Shown here piece after piece: positions 43,228 through 53,845 of a stretch of DNA of 64,000 bases. The DNA comes from an uncultured Hyphomonas sp. Lineage in GTDB: Bacteria; Pseudomonadota; Alphaproteobacteria; Caulobacterales; Hyphomonadaceae. The stretch covers positions 1,984,001 to 2,048,000 of the forward strand of contig NZ_OY776147.1 in assembly GCF_963675305.1 (NCBI RefSeq), read 5' to 3'. How positions within the stretch are numbered: the first letter of the stretch is position 1; each line of letters opens with the position of its first letter. A program made the translations under genes and the position numbers. The notes beneath the pieces are model-generated. The model was not told the origin of the DNA, made no database searches, and worked only from the letters and a program-made list of their open reading frames with translations.

Positions 43228-43683
43228 TCAGGACAAGTCATCCGGCGGCGGATACCCCATCGCCTCGAGTGCATTCTCGATATAGTCACTGCCCATCTGC
43301 AGCTCTTCGAGATAATCGATCACGTTGAAGGGTTCTGCTTCGCGAGCAGCCCGTCGGGCGGAGGCCCAGTCCCTTGCTTCATAGTCTCCCCGGCCGACCC
43401 AGATCAGGGCGAGGAGGTCATGCTTGGCATCGACGTTGAGCCCGCGGATCAATCCTTCAAGCTCATCATCCAGCACGTCCTCGTGCGGCTCCTCCGCCTC
43501 GTCAGCGATCGCCTCAAGATCTGTAATCGGATCGTCTCCACGATCACTATCGACTACGTCGTCTTCTTCCATCGGCATGATCCCCTCACCTTGGTAGGAC
43601 TGGGCCAGCACGGCGATACGGTAAGCGACATCCGGATCGATCGTCAGATCGAACGCGCGGTCACCCTGAATGGTCTTTTTCAT
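43228..43683 (-). CDS. DUF3775 family protein
   Basis: A 151-residue acidic protein from the ATG at 43683; starts at 43695 (ATG) and 43698 (TTG) overlap the usp stop. The C-terminal half, with LNVDAKHDLLALIWVGRGDYEARDWASARRAA, matches DUF3775. The middle is strongly acidic (MEEDDVVDSDRGDD). No enzyme motif is visible. It sits between a universal stress protein and the class II RNR. Confidence 0.72.
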   Translation of the reverse strand: MKKTIQGDRAFDLTIDPDVAYRIAVLAQSYQGEGIMPMEEDDVVDSDRGDDPITDLEAIADEAEEPHEDVLDDELEGLIRGLNVDAKHDLLALIWVGRGDYEARDWASARRAAREAEPFNVIDYLEELQMGSDYIENALEAMGYPPPDDLS

Positions 43684-43694
43684 TCGCGTCCCCA

Positions 43695-44534
43695 TCAATG
43701 CGACAGCAGCAGAGGCACTTTCGCCTCGCGCAGCAGCGTGCGGGTCACGCCCGGAAGGAATGCCTGTTGCAGGCGGGAATGGCGATATCCGCCCATAACG
43801 ATCAGATCGGCATCGAACGAGGTCGCGACATCCATCAGGGCTTCGGCGGTCGAACGGCCGATACTGTCTTCATTCCTGACTTCAACGTCCCCGACATGGC
43901 GGGACAGGTGAGCGCCGATGTCCCAGGCAGGTCCTGCTCCGTGACTGGTGTCTCCGGGCTTGGCATCAACCGTGGCCACACACACCTTGGCGTCGTCATC
44001 CATCAAAAGAAGACTGTCGTGCATGGCGCGCGTCGCTTCCCGGCTTGCATCCCAGGCGATCATGGCCCGCTGTCCGACCGTCGTGCCGGACCACTCCTCA
44101 GGAACGATCAGCACCGGCCGGCCACCGCCAAGCAGCACGCCTTCCAGCAGATCGGCATGCGGCTGTTCGTCGGATTTGCCGGGCGCGCGGACGACCACGA
44201 TGTCTGCGTGGCGGGCATTCATGGCCGACAAGGCCTCAACGCGGTTCGGGAAAGCCTCGAAATGGCGCATTTCGACCGCAGGAGACCCCTGGCCCAAACT
44301 CTTTTCGAATTTGTTCCAGGCGCCAGACATCGTGTCCCGGGTCTGTTGGAGGATCGAAGCGTAAACTTCTCCTGCAGATCCGTCTCCGTATCCAAGGATC
44401 ATCGGCGGAAGAACGGTAAATGCAGCACAGCTGAGGTGTGCATCATTTGCCTCTGCGAGCATTCTGGCGAAATCGAACGCGACCTTGTCTCCATCCGGCG
44501 AGGCCATACAGACGCTGATATCCTTGATCTTCAC
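43695..44534 (-). CDS. Universal stress protein, two-domain UspA type
   Basis: A 279-residue tandem UspA-family protein. The N-terminal domain starts MKIKDISVCMASPDGDK, and the C-terminal domain closes with ADLIVMGGYRHSRLQQAFLPGVTRTLLREAKVPLLLSH, with the GxxxxxxxxG-type ATP-binding stretch. It starts with GTG at 44534, with GGAG eight bases before. It overlaps the DUF3775 gene's alternative starts and leads the usp-DUF3775-nrdJ group. Confidence 0.9.
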   Translation of the reverse strand: MKIKDISVCMASPDGDKVAFDFARMLAEANDAHLSCAAFTVLPPMILGYGDGSAGEVYASILQQTRDTMSGAWNKFEKSLGQGSPAVEMRHFEAFPNRVEALSAMNARHADIVVVRAPGKSDEQPHADLLEGVLLGGGRPVLIVPEEWSGTTVGQRAMIAWDASREATRAMHDSLLLMDDDAKVCVATVDAKPGDTSHGAGPAWDIGAHLSRHVGDVEVRNEDSIGRSTAEALMDVATSFDADLIVMGGYRHSRLQQAFLPGVTRTLLREAKVPLLLSH

Positions 44535-44671
44535 GGGAAGTCTCCATTCTTGGTATAATCGATTTCACAACACACCATAGCTGAAAATGGTACGTTTCAA
44601 TACGCGTCCCTACGTAGCAGATATTCTCATGATTTTCGGGTATGGGTCGGTTATCGGGATCATATTTCTCT

Positions 44672-45415
44672 ATGTCAGCTTCAATTTCCGCCCCACAGAC
44701 CGCCAGCCGAACCGATATTCTGATGGAAGGTCGAGGGCTGGAGCGTACCTTTGTGACGGGCGAAGTGTCCGTACGAGCACTACGCGGCGTCGATATTTCG
44801 CTGAAGCGCGGTGAACTGGTTGTGCTGCTCGGCCATTCCGGCAGCGGCAAATCTACCCTGCTGAACATTCTCGGCGGACTGGACCGTGCCACCGCCGGAA
44901 CATTGCGTTTCGACGGACATGACCTGACACATGCAAGTGATGATGAGCTGACGCGGTACCGCCGACGCTCGGTCGGATTTGTATTCCAGTTCTACAATCT
45001 TGTCGCCGGGCTGACCGCGAAAGAAAACGTGTCATTGGTCACAGAAATCGCGAAAAGCCCGATGAAACCGGAAGAAGCGCTTGGACTGGTGGACCTGGCA
45101 GACAGGGTCGAACATTTCCCCGCTCAGCTTTCCGGCGGCGAGCAGCAACGGGTGGCCGTTGCAAGAGCCATCGCAAAACGCCCGCAAATCCTCTTCTGCG
45201 ATGAGCCGACCGGTGCCCTGGACAGCCAGACCGGCATTCGCGTGCTTGAAGCACTGGATCGGGTAAATCGCGAGCTTTCCACGACCATGCTGATCATCAC
45301 CCACAATGTCGGAATTGGTGACATTGCCGACAGGGTCCTGCGCATGCAGGATGGGCTGATTATTGAGGAAACGGCTCCGAAACGCAGGCTGAAGCCCTCG
45401 GAGATTTCCTGGTGA
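44672..45415 (+). CDS. ABC transporter ATP-binding protein (LolD/MacB type)
   Basis: A 247-residue ATPase with Walker [10 protein letters not shown], signature LSGGEQQR, Walker [13 protein letters not shown] and the switch His (IITHN). The [14 protein letters not shown]-terminus is typical of the LolD/MacB/DevA group that works with FtsX-like permeases. The start is uncertain (44642, 44672 or 44723); 44672 is used because its N-terminal length fits. GTGA overlap with the permease gene shows coupling. Confidence 0.9.
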   Translation: MSASISAPQTASRTDILMEGRGLERTFVTGEVSVRALRGVDISLKRGELVVLLGHSGSGKSTLLNILGGLDRATAGTLRFDGHDLTHASDDELTRYRRRSVGFVFQFYNLVAGLTAKENVSLVTEIAKSPMKPEEALGLVDLADRVEHFPAQLSGGEQQRVAVARAIAKRPQILFCDEPTGALDSQTGIRVLEALDRVNRELSTTMLIITHNVGIGDIADRVLRMQDGLIIEETAPKRRLKPSEISW

Positions 45416-47784
45416 AGGGTCTTTCGCCTCTCGACATCAAATTGCTTCGCGATATCTGGCACATGCGCGGCCAGGCCATCGCTGTCGGCATTATCGTGGC
45501 CTGCGGCGTTGCCATAATGGTCATGGCGCTCGGTACGCTCAGCACACTGAGCGCGAGCCGGGACGCCTATTATGAACGCTACCGTTTCGCAGATGTCTTT
45601 ACCTCCGTGCGCCGCGCACCGGAGAGCGCTGCTGCCAGTTTGCGGGAAATCGATGGCGTTCAAACCATCGAGACCCGCATCGTACGCCTTGTCATCCTAC
45701 GGATTCCCGGCGTCGAGGAACCAGCGAACGCGCAGATCGTTTCGCTGCCGGAGACCGGTGAGAGCATACTGAACCGGCTCGTTCTTTTCAGTGGCCGGTA
45801 TCCGGAAGCACGCTCACCGGATGAGATCATAATTTCGAATGCCTTCGCCGAGGCCAACGACCTGCAGACAGGCGATGCGATTGAGGCCGTCATGAATGGC
45901 CGCCTGCGGTCTCTCACCATTGTTGGCATCGGCGATAGTCCGGAATTCATTTATGCGCTTGGTCCCGGCACCCTGATGCCCGACGACCGGCTGTTCGGCA
46001 TATTCTGGATGCGAAGGCCCGCACTTGAGGCCGCATTTGATCTCGATGGCGCCTTCAACAGTGTCAGCCTGACCGTGGCGCCGGGAACAGACACTGCGAT
46101 CGTCATAGACCAGGTGGACGACGTGCTGGCCCCTTTCGGCGGAACCGGTGCAATCGACCGGTCTGATCAATTGTCCAATGCGTTTGTCGAATCCGAGATG
46201 AACCAGCTGAAGACGATGGCAAGGATCATTCCTGCTGTCTTTCTCGCTGTTTCAGCGGTGCTGATACACTCGATACTCAATCGCCTGATCCAGACGGAGC
46301 GCCAGCAGATCGGTCTGTTCAAGGCGTTCGGCTATTCCCGCCGGGAAATCACCTGGCACTATCTGAAGTTCGCGATTGCGATAACGGCCGGCGGTGTCCT
46401 GGCAGGGTTCGCTCTTGGCTTCATCCTCCAGAACCTGATCACACAATTGTACGCGGAGACATTCCGGATCCCGGACCTGACTTGGCGCATCGACAGTTTT
46501 GCCCTTTTCGCCAGCTCAATTGCTGCGCTCGGGTCCGCCATTGCCGGTTCGATGAGCGCAGCTCTTGGTGCCGCGAAACTTTCACCCGCCGAAGCCATGC
46601 AACCTGCTCCGCCGGTCAACTATCATCAGGGCTGGTTGCGCTATATCCTGAGGATGCGGTGGCTGGACGAGCCCACGCGCCTCATCCTGCGCCATCTGTT
46701 CCGCTTTCCCGCGCGGACTGCCGCCAACCTGTTCGGCATCGCTGCGGCTGTCACCTTGCTGGTCAGCACGCTCTTCAGTTTCGATGCAATCGACACAATG
46801 ATGGACCAGATGTTCTACCGCACGAACGCCCACGATGCGGCCATTACATTCTTCGAAGGGCGAAACGATTCAGCCTTGTCCGAGCTCTCACGCCTCCCAG
46901 GCGTCATGAAAGCCGAAGGCGTGCGGGATATCCCTGCCAGCCTCGAAGCCGGACACAGATCCGAAAGGGTTGCCATCACGGGGTTGCCAGCGGGGGCGCA
47001 GTTGAGACGCGTCCTGTCAGCTGACGGACGTTATGTTGACGTTCCCTCAACAGGGATCGTCCTCTCCTCACAACTCGCCACCATGCTGCACGTCACGACC
47101 GGAGATACCGTGACGGCTCATTTTCTGGATGCGACCCGGCCAGTCGTCGACCTTCCGGTCACTGCAATCGTCGATGAATTTGTGGGGACACCGGCATTCA
47201 TGGATCTCCACACATTGAATACCCTGCTGGACCAGCCCCCAACGATATCAGGCGCATTCCTCAAGCTTGACCCCAACGCGCAGACGGCATTCGAGGAGGC
47301 GGTGATCGAGCGGCCGGGGATCGCGGGTGTTTCACTACGGGCAGCGGCAATCGACTCCTTTGAAGAAACGCTGCAGCAAACAATCTATATCATGATGAGC
47401 ATTTATGCCGTCATCGGCGGGGCAATCGCCGCGGGCGTCGTTTACAATGCAGCACGCATCAGCCTGACTGAACGGGGCCGGGAACTCGCAAGCCTCCGGG
47501 TTCTCGGGTTCACCCATCGCGAAGTCGGTTATATCCTGCTTGGAGAACTCGCATTGGTTGCGCTCGTCGGAATTCCGATTGGATGTATTGGGGGACTTGC
47601 ATTGGCGCACCTGATTGCAACGGCAATGGCCACCGAATTGTACAGAATCCCCGTCGTCGTGAACCCTTCCACTTTAGGTATCGCTGCAATGATCGTACTG
47701 TTCTCCTCAACGATTGCCGCCTTGTTCGTTGTCCGGAGAGTACGCTCTCTCGACCTCATCGCGGTGCTCAAAACAAGGGAATAA
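45412..47784 (+). CDS. ABC transporter permease, FtsX/MacB type, two FtsX domains
   Basis: A 790-residue inner-membrane permease starting with GTG at 45412. It has membrane segments at about 20-42 and three near 265-390, then a second set from about 430 with three C-terminal helices. FtsX-type features appear twice: [20 protein letters not shown] and [26 protein letters not shown]. Large periplasmic domains separate the helices. With the ATPase and HlyD-type adaptor it forms a tripartite exporter that works on substrates from the periplasm or outer leaflet (lipids, lipoproteins, drugs or glycolipids). Confidence 0.9.
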   Translation: MKGLSPLDIKLLRDIWHMRGQAIAVGIIVACGVAIMVMALGTLSTLSASRDAYYERYRFADVFTSVRRAPESAAASLREIDGVQTIETRIVRLVILRIPGVEEPANAQIVSLPETGESILNRLVLFSGRYPEARSPDEIIISNAFAEANDLQTGDAIEAVMNGRLRSLTIVGIGDSPEFIYALGPGTLMPDDRLFGIFWMRRPALEAAFDLDGAFNSVSLTVAPGTDTAIVIDQVDDVLAPFGGTGAIDRSDQLSNAFVESEMNQLKTMARIIPAVFLAVSAVLIHSILNRLIQTERQQIGLFKAFGYSRREITWHYLKFAIAITAGGVLAGFALGFILQNLITQLYAETFRIPDLTWRIDSFALFASSIAALGSAIAGSMSAALGAAKLSPAEAMQPAPPVNYHQGWLRYILRMRWLDEPTRLILRHLFRFPARTAANLFGIAAAVTLLVSTLFSFDAIDTMMDQMFYRTNAHDAAITFFEGRNDSALSELSRLPGVMKAEGVRDIPASLEAGHRSERVAITGLPAGAQLRRVLSADGRYVDVPSTGIVLSSQLATMLHVTTGDTVTAHFLDATRPVVDLPVTAIVDEFVGTPAFMDLHTLNTLLDQPPTISGAFLKLDPNAQTAFEEAVIERPGIAGVSLRAAAIDSFEETLQQTIYIMMSIYAVIGGAIAAGVVYNAARISLTERGRELASLRVLGFTHREVGYILLGELALVALVGIPIGCIGGLALAHLIATAMATELYRIPVVVNPSTLGIAAMIVLFSSTIAALFVVRRVRSLDLIAVLKTRE

Positions 47785-47786
47785 AG

Positions 47787-49019
47787 ATGCCATCAGTCCG
47801 CATACGTATCTGGATTGCCCTCGCTGCGATCGCTGCCCTGGGGTTTGCATGGGCCTTTTCCCCGAGCGCCATAGAGGTGGATGCCGCCTATGTGACGCGC
47901 GAAGATATGACCGTTACCGTTTCCGACGACGGCATGACGCGGGTCCGCGATGTATTCGTATTGTCGGCTCCGCTCGACGGAACAATGTCGCGCGTTGAGG
48001 TCGAGCCCGGCGACCAGGTCACGGCCGAGGAAACGGTTATCTCAACAATTCGCCCATTGATGCCGCCGCTCTTGCCGGCTCGAACCACGGCGCAATTGAA
48101 GTCCAATATCTCGTCTGCGGAAGCGGCCCTGACGGCGGCGCGCGCTGATGCCGAGCGCCTGCGTGCTGAACACAATCGCCTTAAACGCGACCTGGACCGG
48201 GCCAAAAAGCTTCTGGAGTCTTCAACGGTATCCCAGCAGGCAGTCGACAATGCTGAAGCCGCCGAACGGGAGGGCTATCTGGCCCTGCGCTCAAGCGAAG
48301 CCCTGATCGGTGTCCGGCGCCAGGAACTCGCGGCGGCGCGTGCTGCCCTGATGCCCAGCGAGACGCAGAATGGCAGTGACATGGTGGCGGTGATCGCCCC
48401 CCTGTCGGGACAGATTCTGACGGTGAACCGTGAGAGCGAAGGCCCCATTGCTCAGGGCACACCCATTGTCGAGATTGGCGACCTCGGATCCCTGGAATGC
48501 GTCGCAGACTTCCTGTCGGAGGAGGCTGTCCGCGTAAAGCCTGGAGACCTCGTCACATTCACGGACTGGGGCGGCGAGCCACTCCCCGGCCGCGTTCGCC
48601 GTGTGGAGCCAGCAGGCTTCACGAAGGTGTCGGCGCTCGGAATAGAAGAACAACGGGTCAATATCGTCATGGATCTGAGCGATACGGGAGCGCGTCAAAA
48701 CCTCGGCCACGGTTATCGGTTTGTGGCCAATATCGCCGTGTGGGAGGGAACAAACCGCTTGGTTGTGCCGATGTCCGCCCTGTTTCGTGACGCCGATGGC
48801 TGGGCGGTATATGTCATAGCCAATGGGCGGGCCGAATGGCGCAGCGTGGAGGTCGGCCACACCAATCGCACCTATGCCGAAATCCTGGGAGGTGTCGCAG
48901 AAGGTACACCGGTGGTTGTCCACCCGCCCCGCCAATTGGAAGCCGGCGCGAAAGTGAAAGTACGCGCGGAACCAAAGGCGAAAAGCACGCCAGACAAAAC
49001 ATTGACGGGGGCGCGCTAA
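47787..49019 (+). CDS. HlyD-family periplasmic adaptor
   Basis: A 410-residue membrane-fusion protein. One N-terminal helix (about 6-24), then a biotinyl-lipoyl half (SAPLDGTMSRVEVEPGDQV), a long coiled-coil hairpin (QLKSNISSAEAALTAARADAERL to ARAALMP), the second lipoyl half (VIAPLSGQILTVNRESEGPIAQGTPIVEIGD) and beta-barrel/membrane-proximal domains. It begins two bases after the permease stop. It connects the ABC permease to an outer-membrane duct that is not in the window. Confidence 0.9.
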   Translation: MPSVRIRIWIALAAIAALGFAWAFSPSAIEVDAAYVTREDMTVTVSDDGMTRVRDVFVLSAPLDGTMSRVEVEPGDQVTAEETVISTIRPLMPPLLPARTTAQLKSNISSAEAALTAARADAERLRAEHNRLKRDLDRAKKLLESSTVSQQAVDNAEAAEREGYLALRSSEALIGVRRQELAAARAALMPSETQNGSDMVAVIAPLSGQILTVNRESEGPIAQGTPIVEIGDLGSLECVADFLSEEAVRVKPGDLVTFTDWGGEPLPGRVRRVEPAGFTKVSALGIEEQRVNIVMDLSDTGARQNLGHGYRFVANIAVWEGTNRLVVPMSALFRDADGWAVYVIANGRAEWRSVEVGHTNRTYAEILGGVAEGTPVVVHPPRQLEAGAKVKVRAEPKAKSTPDKTLTGAR

Positions 49020-49101
49020 GCCCTTTCGGAAAATACGCATCGTGCTCCTTGCCGTGTCGCGCTATTATGCGTCACGGAACAAAGAAACAGGGAGGAGACA
49101 A

Positions 49102-49539
49102 ATGCGCCTGAAAAACGGAAACTGGGTGGTCGTCTGCGACGCCGGGAAATATGTCGTCTATGAAAATCAGGGCGATACGGACCGTCTGGACCTGCGCGTC
49201 ATCAGCTTCGACGAAAACACCAATCCGCCAACGCACCAACAAGGTTCTGACAGACCTGGACGCCTTTCCAGCCCCGATGGGCAAAACGCGTCCGTTGGAG
49301 ACACTGACTGGCATGCACAGGAAGAAACGCGCTTTATCTCAATGCTGGCCAGACAGATGGACGGCTGGGCTAAAGGTGAACCTTCACGCCGTTTCGTTCT
49401 GATCGCAGACCCGAAATCCATGGGAACCCTGCGCCAGTCGCTGAACGACCACACATTGAGCCGGATCGATCACTCTGTGACCGGAGACCACGCCCATCGC
49501 CCGGTTGAGGCGATCGAAGCGCTGATCAACGGGGCCTGA
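49102..49539 (+). CDS. Host attachment family protein
   Basis: A 145-residue protein of the family first described as needed for attachment to host cells in Agrobacterium. It opens NGNWVVVCDAGKYVVYENQG and closes with RRFVLIADPKSMGTLRQSL and VEAIEALINGA, which are characteristic. The ATG at 49102 has GGAGGAG upstream. It has the AT-lacking, soluble composition of a cytoplasmic protein, so the attachment name may not describe its biochemical role. It is often found near stress genes, as here. Converges on the MgtC-type gene with 4 bp between. Confidence 0.85.
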   Translation: MRLKNGNWVVVCDAGKYVVYENQGDTDRLDLRVISFDENTNPPTHQQGSDRPGRLSSPDGQNASVGDTDWHAQEETRFISMLARQMDGWAKGEPSRRFVLIADPKSMGTLRQSLNDHTLSRIDHSVTGDHAHRPVEAIEALINGA

Positions 49540-49543
49540 CGGT

Positions 49544-50830
49544 CTAAGTCATTCCCCACGCGGCCGCAGCGAACATCGCGATCGCACCGGCTGAAACCGT
49601 CAATACGCCAGTCAGCAGAACCAGTTTTCTGAAGCCCGGCGCTCCCGCACTTATAGCCAACATGACCTTGAACAAGGTGTTGGCCACAACCGCGATAACG
49701 ATCGCGCGCGCAGCGGTCAGATCCGATAGGTCGGCCGCGCTCAACCGTCCCATGGAAAGCGTGACAGCGTCCGCGTCCACTGCGCCAGCAATGGATGCCA
49801 CACCAAGGACGCCATTGTCTCCCCATGCCTCCTGCGCGATGCGCGACAACACAAGCGCCGCTGTCAGAACTGCAGCGAAAATGAGTGCCGATTTCAGGTT
49901 CAACGGGTTGGGAAGAGAGAGCGCGGCCTCTGTCTTCTCAGTCTGCCTCCGAAGCATGAGCGCGGCGGCCAGCAGCGGTACGGCAAACATCGCACTTAGC
50001 GGCAACCAGAGATGCGGCAGCAGGCTCGGACGTATTATCGCAACGATCAGAGCCGTTCGTGCGACCATGACAGCCCAGGCTGCTGCAACGCCCCCGGCGT
50101 AGGCCGTTGACACTCCGCCACCCTTTGAAAGCTGAGACAATGACAAGGTGGCCGCGGTGGATGACGCAAGTCCGCCGGCAAATGCCAGCAAGCCGACACC
50201 CGAACGCTCTCCCAACGCCTTCACGCCAACATAGCCCACAAAGCCGAGGGCACTGATCAGAACCACCATCCACCAGATGTGGCGGGGATTGATCACATCG
50301 TAGGGGCCGAATCCAACATCGGGCATCGCGGGTAACACCACGATTGTGATCAACAACAGGCGCAGGAAAGCACTCATTTCATGAGCGTCGATCTTGTCCA
50401 ACAGACGGTGCATCGGTTCGCGGAGCCAAAGGATGAAAGCCGTTACAACGGCCCCACCGCCTGCAAGCAGCGGGGAGATTTGCACCGCAACTGCCCCAAG
50501 ACTGAACGTGATCAGCGCCGCCACCGCGGTTGTCGCACTGACGTTTCGTGTCTCATCGATTTGCGCTTCAAATCCTTGGCGAAGCAACAAGGCCAGGCCA
50601 ATGGCTCCTGCGGAAATGACAAATCCATTTCCACCATCGAGCACGGCAACCAGTCCGCCAGACAGACCAATCAGGCCGAAAGTCCGGAAGCCGGCGACCC
50701 GGCTGCCGCTCGGGTCACCACGTTCTTTCCAACCTCGTTCCAATCCGACGATCAGGCCGACGGCGAGCGCGGCCAGCAGATCAACTGCCAGAGACAGGAC
50801 ACTTTCTGGTGTCTCCACGCTTACCTCCAA
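49544..50830 (-). CDS. MgtC/SapB N-domain plus DUF4010 membrane protein
   Basis: A 428-residue polytopic membrane protein with about twelve hydrophobic segments. The N-terminal part has the MgtC-type LLAALAVGLIVGLERGWKER and FRTFGLIGLSGGLVAVL, and the C-terminal two-thirds is DUF4010 (GERSGVGLLAFAGGLASSTAATLSLSQLS; VASIAGAVDADAVTLSM). Transport of a divalent ion or small solute is suspected from the family, not shown. It is divergent from the beta-CASP gene. Confidence 0.85.
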   Translation of the reverse strand: MEVSVETPESVLSLAVDLLAALAVGLIVGLERGWKERGDPSGSRVAGFRTFGLIGLSGGLVAVLDGGNGFVISAGAIGLALLLRQGFEAQIDETRNVSATTAVAALITFSLGAVAVQISPLLAGGGAVVTAFILWLREPMHRLLDKIDAHEMSAFLRLLLITIVVLPAMPDVGFGPYDVINPRHIWWMVVLISALGFVGYVGVKALGERSGVGLLAFAGGLASSTAATLSLSQLSKGGGVSTAYAGGVAAAWAVMVARTALIVAIIRPSLLPHLWLPLSAMFAVPLLAAALMLRRQTEKTEAALSLPNPLNLKSALIFAAVLTAALVLSRIAQEAWGDNGVLGVASIAGAVDADAVTLSMGRLSAADLSDLTAARAIVIAVVANTLFKVMLAISAGAPGFRKLVLLTGVLTVSAGAIAMFAAAAWGMT

Positions 50831-50975
50831 GTCTCGAAACGCATCAGTCTAGCTCCAGTCCCGGCCTCCCAGCCATCCGTATAATACCCCGGAGCTGGCG
50901 ACGAATGAGCCGCTTGTGCAAGCGGCCGGTCTGTCCTTTGATGGCACCCAAAGTAATGTGCGGAAAGACCTTGGC

Positions 50976-52340
50976 ATGACTGACAAGATCACGTTTCTCG
51001 GTGGGGTTGGTACGGTAACCGGCTCAAAATACCTGGTCGAAACGCAAGGAAAGCGCATTCTGGTGGATTGCGGCCTGTTCCAAGGGTTCAAACAACTCCG
51101 GAACCGGAACTGGAAACCCCTGCCTGTCTCACCGGCCGACATCGACACGGTGGTTCTGACTCATGCTCATATAGACCATTCAGGCTATCTGCCGCTTCTG
51201 GTGCGCGAGGGGTTCAAAGGCACCATCCACGCCACCACGCCCACTCGAGACCTATGCAATATCCTATTGCCTGATAGCGGATACCTGCAGGAACGCGAAG
51301 CCGACATGGCGAACCAGCAAGGGTTCTCCCGTCATCACCCTGCATTGCCGCTATATACCGAGGAGGATGCCGAGGCCTGCCTGAAATCATTCCGGACTCA
51401 CGGATTTTCTGACGTGGTCGATCTGGGAAGCGGCGTCAGCGCCACATTCGTTGAGGCCGGTCATATTCTCGGCGCGGCGTCTGTTCTGCTCGATACCGGC
51501 TCCACCAAGATCGCGTTCTCGGGCGACCTCGGCCGGTACGATAATCCGATCATGCATGACCCTACCGGTATCAGGCACGCGGATTATGTGCTCGTGGAAT
51601 CCACCTATGGCGACACGGTTCACCCTGAAACCGACCCGGAAGATGCGCTCGAAGCGATTGTGAACCGCACTTTCCAGAGAGGTGGCACAGTCGTGATCCC
51701 GTCCTTTGCGGTTGGGCGGGCTCAATCCCTCCTGTTTCACATCAGCCGGCTCCGGGCCAGCGGTCGTATTCCGAACATGCCGGTCTATCTCGACAGTCCG
51801 ATGGCGATAAATGTGAGCGAACTGTTTGTCCGCCATGCTGCGGCTCACAAACTTTCCCGGGAAGAGGCGCAAGCGGCATGTGATGTCGCGACCTATACCC
51901 GGCTCAGCGAAGAGTCCCGAAAGCTCGATACAGAAATGATGCCGAAGATCATTATCTCTGCGAGCGGCATGGCCACCGGCGGGCGCATCCTGCATCACCT
52001 GAAGGTCTATGCGCCGGATGCCCGGAACACGATCCTCTTTGCCGGCTTTCAGGCAGGCGGAACCCGCGGTGCCGCAATGTTGGCGGGCACACGCAAGATC
52101 AAGATTCATGGCGGCTACTATGAAGTGAATGCCGAAGTTCAGAATCTCCACATGCTGTCCGCACATGCGGATTCAGACGAACTCATGCGCTGGCTCAGAA
52201 ATTTCGAAACAGCGCCGAAAGAAGCCTTTGTTGTGCATGGCGAAGCGACAGCCTCCGACACTTTTCGGCACCGGATCAGCGAGGAACTCGGCTGGTCCTG
52301 CAGGGTTCCCGAGCAAGGCGAGACGCTGCAGCTGAAATGA
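50976..52340 (+). CDS. Metallo-beta-lactamase/beta-CASP ribonuclease
   Basis: A 454-residue RNA-processing hydrolase. MBL motif 2 is THAHIDHSGYLP, motif 3 EAGHILGAAS, and motif 4 FSGDLGRYDNPI. The beta-CASP insert carries GGTVVIPSFAVGRAQ, YLDSPMA, SGMATGGRILHHL (motif B region) and SAHADSDELM (motif C). Such proteins cleave or trim RNA from either direction. The ATG at 50976 is chosen because the open frame's first 20 codons are not family-like. It overlaps the next gene by 4 bp in an RNase-phosphorylase-Prs operon. Confidence 0.92.
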   Translation: MTDKITFLGGVGTVTGSKYLVETQGKRILVDCGLFQGFKQLRNRNWKPLPVSPADIDTVVLTHAHIDHSGYLPLLVREGFKGTIHATTPTRDLCNILLPDSGYLQEREADMANQQGFSRHHPALPLYTEEDAEACLKSFRTHGFSDVVDLGSGVSATFVEAGHILGAASVLLDTGSTKIAFSGDLGRYDNPIMHDPTGIRHADYVLVESTYGDTVHPETDPEDALEAIVNRTFQRGGTVVIPSFAVGRAQSLLFHISRLRASGRIPNMPVYLDSPMAINVSELFVRHAAAHKLSREEAQAACDVATYTRLSEESRKLDTEMMPKIIISASGMATGGRILHHLKVYAPDARNTILFAGFQAGGTRGAAMLAGTRKIKIHGGYYEVNAEVQNLHMLSAHADSDELMRWLRNFETAPKEAFVVHGEATASDTFRHRISEELGWSCRVPEQGETLQLK

Positions 52341-53845
52341 ACGACCACCCTTCCAACCTCATGCACGTTCAGCGCCTGGGTGTATTGACCCAGCATGAAC
52401 TGATTGCGCTGGTTCATGCCGACTGTCCCGTGTGCCGGTCCGAAGGCATGAGCGCTCACAGTCAGGTGACCATAACCCATGGCGAAACCTCTATTATCGC
52501 CACTCTTTATCAGGTTACGGAAGACTGGTTGCCCGTCGGCACTGTCGGCCTCACCGATCTGGCGTGGGACCGACTTGGACTTGAAGCCGATGACAGGGTT
52601 CGCATAACGCATGCTCCGCCCCTGACATCTCTGGGGTTTGTACGCCAGCGCATCTTTGCTGATGGTCTTAACGAGGCTCAAATCCGCGAGATCGTTACCG
52701 ATATTGTGCGAGGGGCCTATTCGGACATTCATTTGACAGCCTTTGTGACCGCAACCGCCGCGAAGCCTCTGTCTACGCGCGAAGTCATATCCCTCACCCG
52801 CGCCATGATCGATACCGGAGACCGGATCGACTGGGGCGTAACGCCCGTTGCTGACAAACATTGCGTCGGCGGCCTGCCTGCCAATCGCACCACGCCTATT
52901 GTTGTCTCTATCGTGGCAGCGAACGGACTCCTCATCCCAAAGACGTCATCGCGAGCCATCACATCCCCTGCCGGGACAGCGGACACGATGGAAACACTGA
53001 CGCGCGTGGACCTGAACAGGGACGAATTGCGCAAAGTGATCCAGACCGAAGGCGGTTGCTTCATCTGGGGAGATGCGGTGGACTTTTCACCCGCTGATAC
53101 GGCTATCATTCGTGTGGAGCGTGCGCTGAACTTCGACTCGGCCGGTTCCATGGTCGCGTCCGTTCTATCCAAGAAGATCGCCGCCGGATCGACGCATGTT
53201 GTTATCGACATTCCCGTTGGCCCGACAGCAAAAATCCGGAACCGCGCACAAGCGCGGGACCTAGCCGATTTGTTTACAACAGTTGCCAGTACTTTCGGCC
53301 TGAAACTAAGGATCGAAGTGTCGGATGGCTCACAACCGATCGGACGCGGCATTGGCCCGGCGCTGGAGGCCCGGGACGTTCTCAACGTCCTGAAGCGGGA
53401 ACCGGACGCCCCACAGGACCTGAGGGCAAAATCTCTCACACTCGCCGGTGCTGTTCTCGAACTGACAGGAAAAGCCGTAGAGGGTGAAGGACTGACGATT
53501 GCGACCCAGACACTCGACAGTGGCCGCGCATGGGACAAATTCCTCGCCATCTGCAAGGCCCAGGGCGGGGTGTTCGATCCACCTGTCGCAAAATTCCAGC
53601 GTCCTGTGAATGCGACCCGCAGTGGCCGTGTCGCCGCCATCGACAATCAGCGTCTGGCACGCGCGGCGAAACTCGCCGGCGCTCCGGATGACAAGGCGGC
53701 AGGGCTGGATCTGCATGTGCGGATTGGCGACACTGTCCGGCAAGGCGCGCCCTTGTATACGCTACACACAGAATCAATCGGCGAGCTGAGCTATGTGCTC
53801 GACTATGTGAAATCCAACCCAGACATCATTGAGCTGACACGATGA
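52337..53845 (+). CDS. AMP phosphorylase / thymidine phosphorylase family (archaeal-type)
   Basis: A 502-residue phosphorylase with the long N-terminal domain (about 1-90) seen in archaeal AMP phosphorylase and absent from ordinary DeoA. Then the helical part, DKHCVGGLPANRTT (phosphate-binding), KTSSRAITSPAGTADTME (nucleoside/nucleotide-binding) and the C-terminal alpha/beta domain with VRIGDTVRQGAPLYTLH. It would split a nucleoside monophosphate or nucleoside with phosphate, giving base plus ribose-1,5-bisphosphate or (deoxy)ribose-1-phosphate. Both borders overlap neighbours by 4 bp (ATGA), so it is tightly coupled to the RNase and PRPP synthetase. Confidence 0.88.
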   Translation: MNDHPSNLMHVQRLGVLTQHELIALVHADCPVCRSEGMSAHSQVTITHGETSIIATLYQVTEDWLPVGTVGLTDLAWDRLGLEADDRVRITHAPPLTSLGFVRQRIFADGLNEAQIREIVTDIVRGAYSDIHLTAFVTATAAKPLSTREVISLTRAMIDTGDRIDWGVTPVADKHCVGGLPANRTTPIVVSIVAANGLLIPKTSSRAITSPAGTADTMETLTRVDLNRDELRKVIQTEGGCFIWGDAVDFSPADTAIIRVERALNFDSAGSMVASVLSKKIAAGSTHVVIDIPVGPTAKIRNRAQARDLADLFTTVASTFGLKLRIEVSDGSQPIGRGIGPALEARDVLNVLKREPDAPQDLRAKSLTLAGAVLELTGKAVEGEGLTIATQTLDSGRAWDKFLAICKAQGGVFDPPVAKFQRPVNATRSGRVAAIDNQRLARAAKLAGAPDDKAAGLDLHVRIGDTVRQGAPLYTLHTESIGELSYVLDYVKSNPDIIELTR

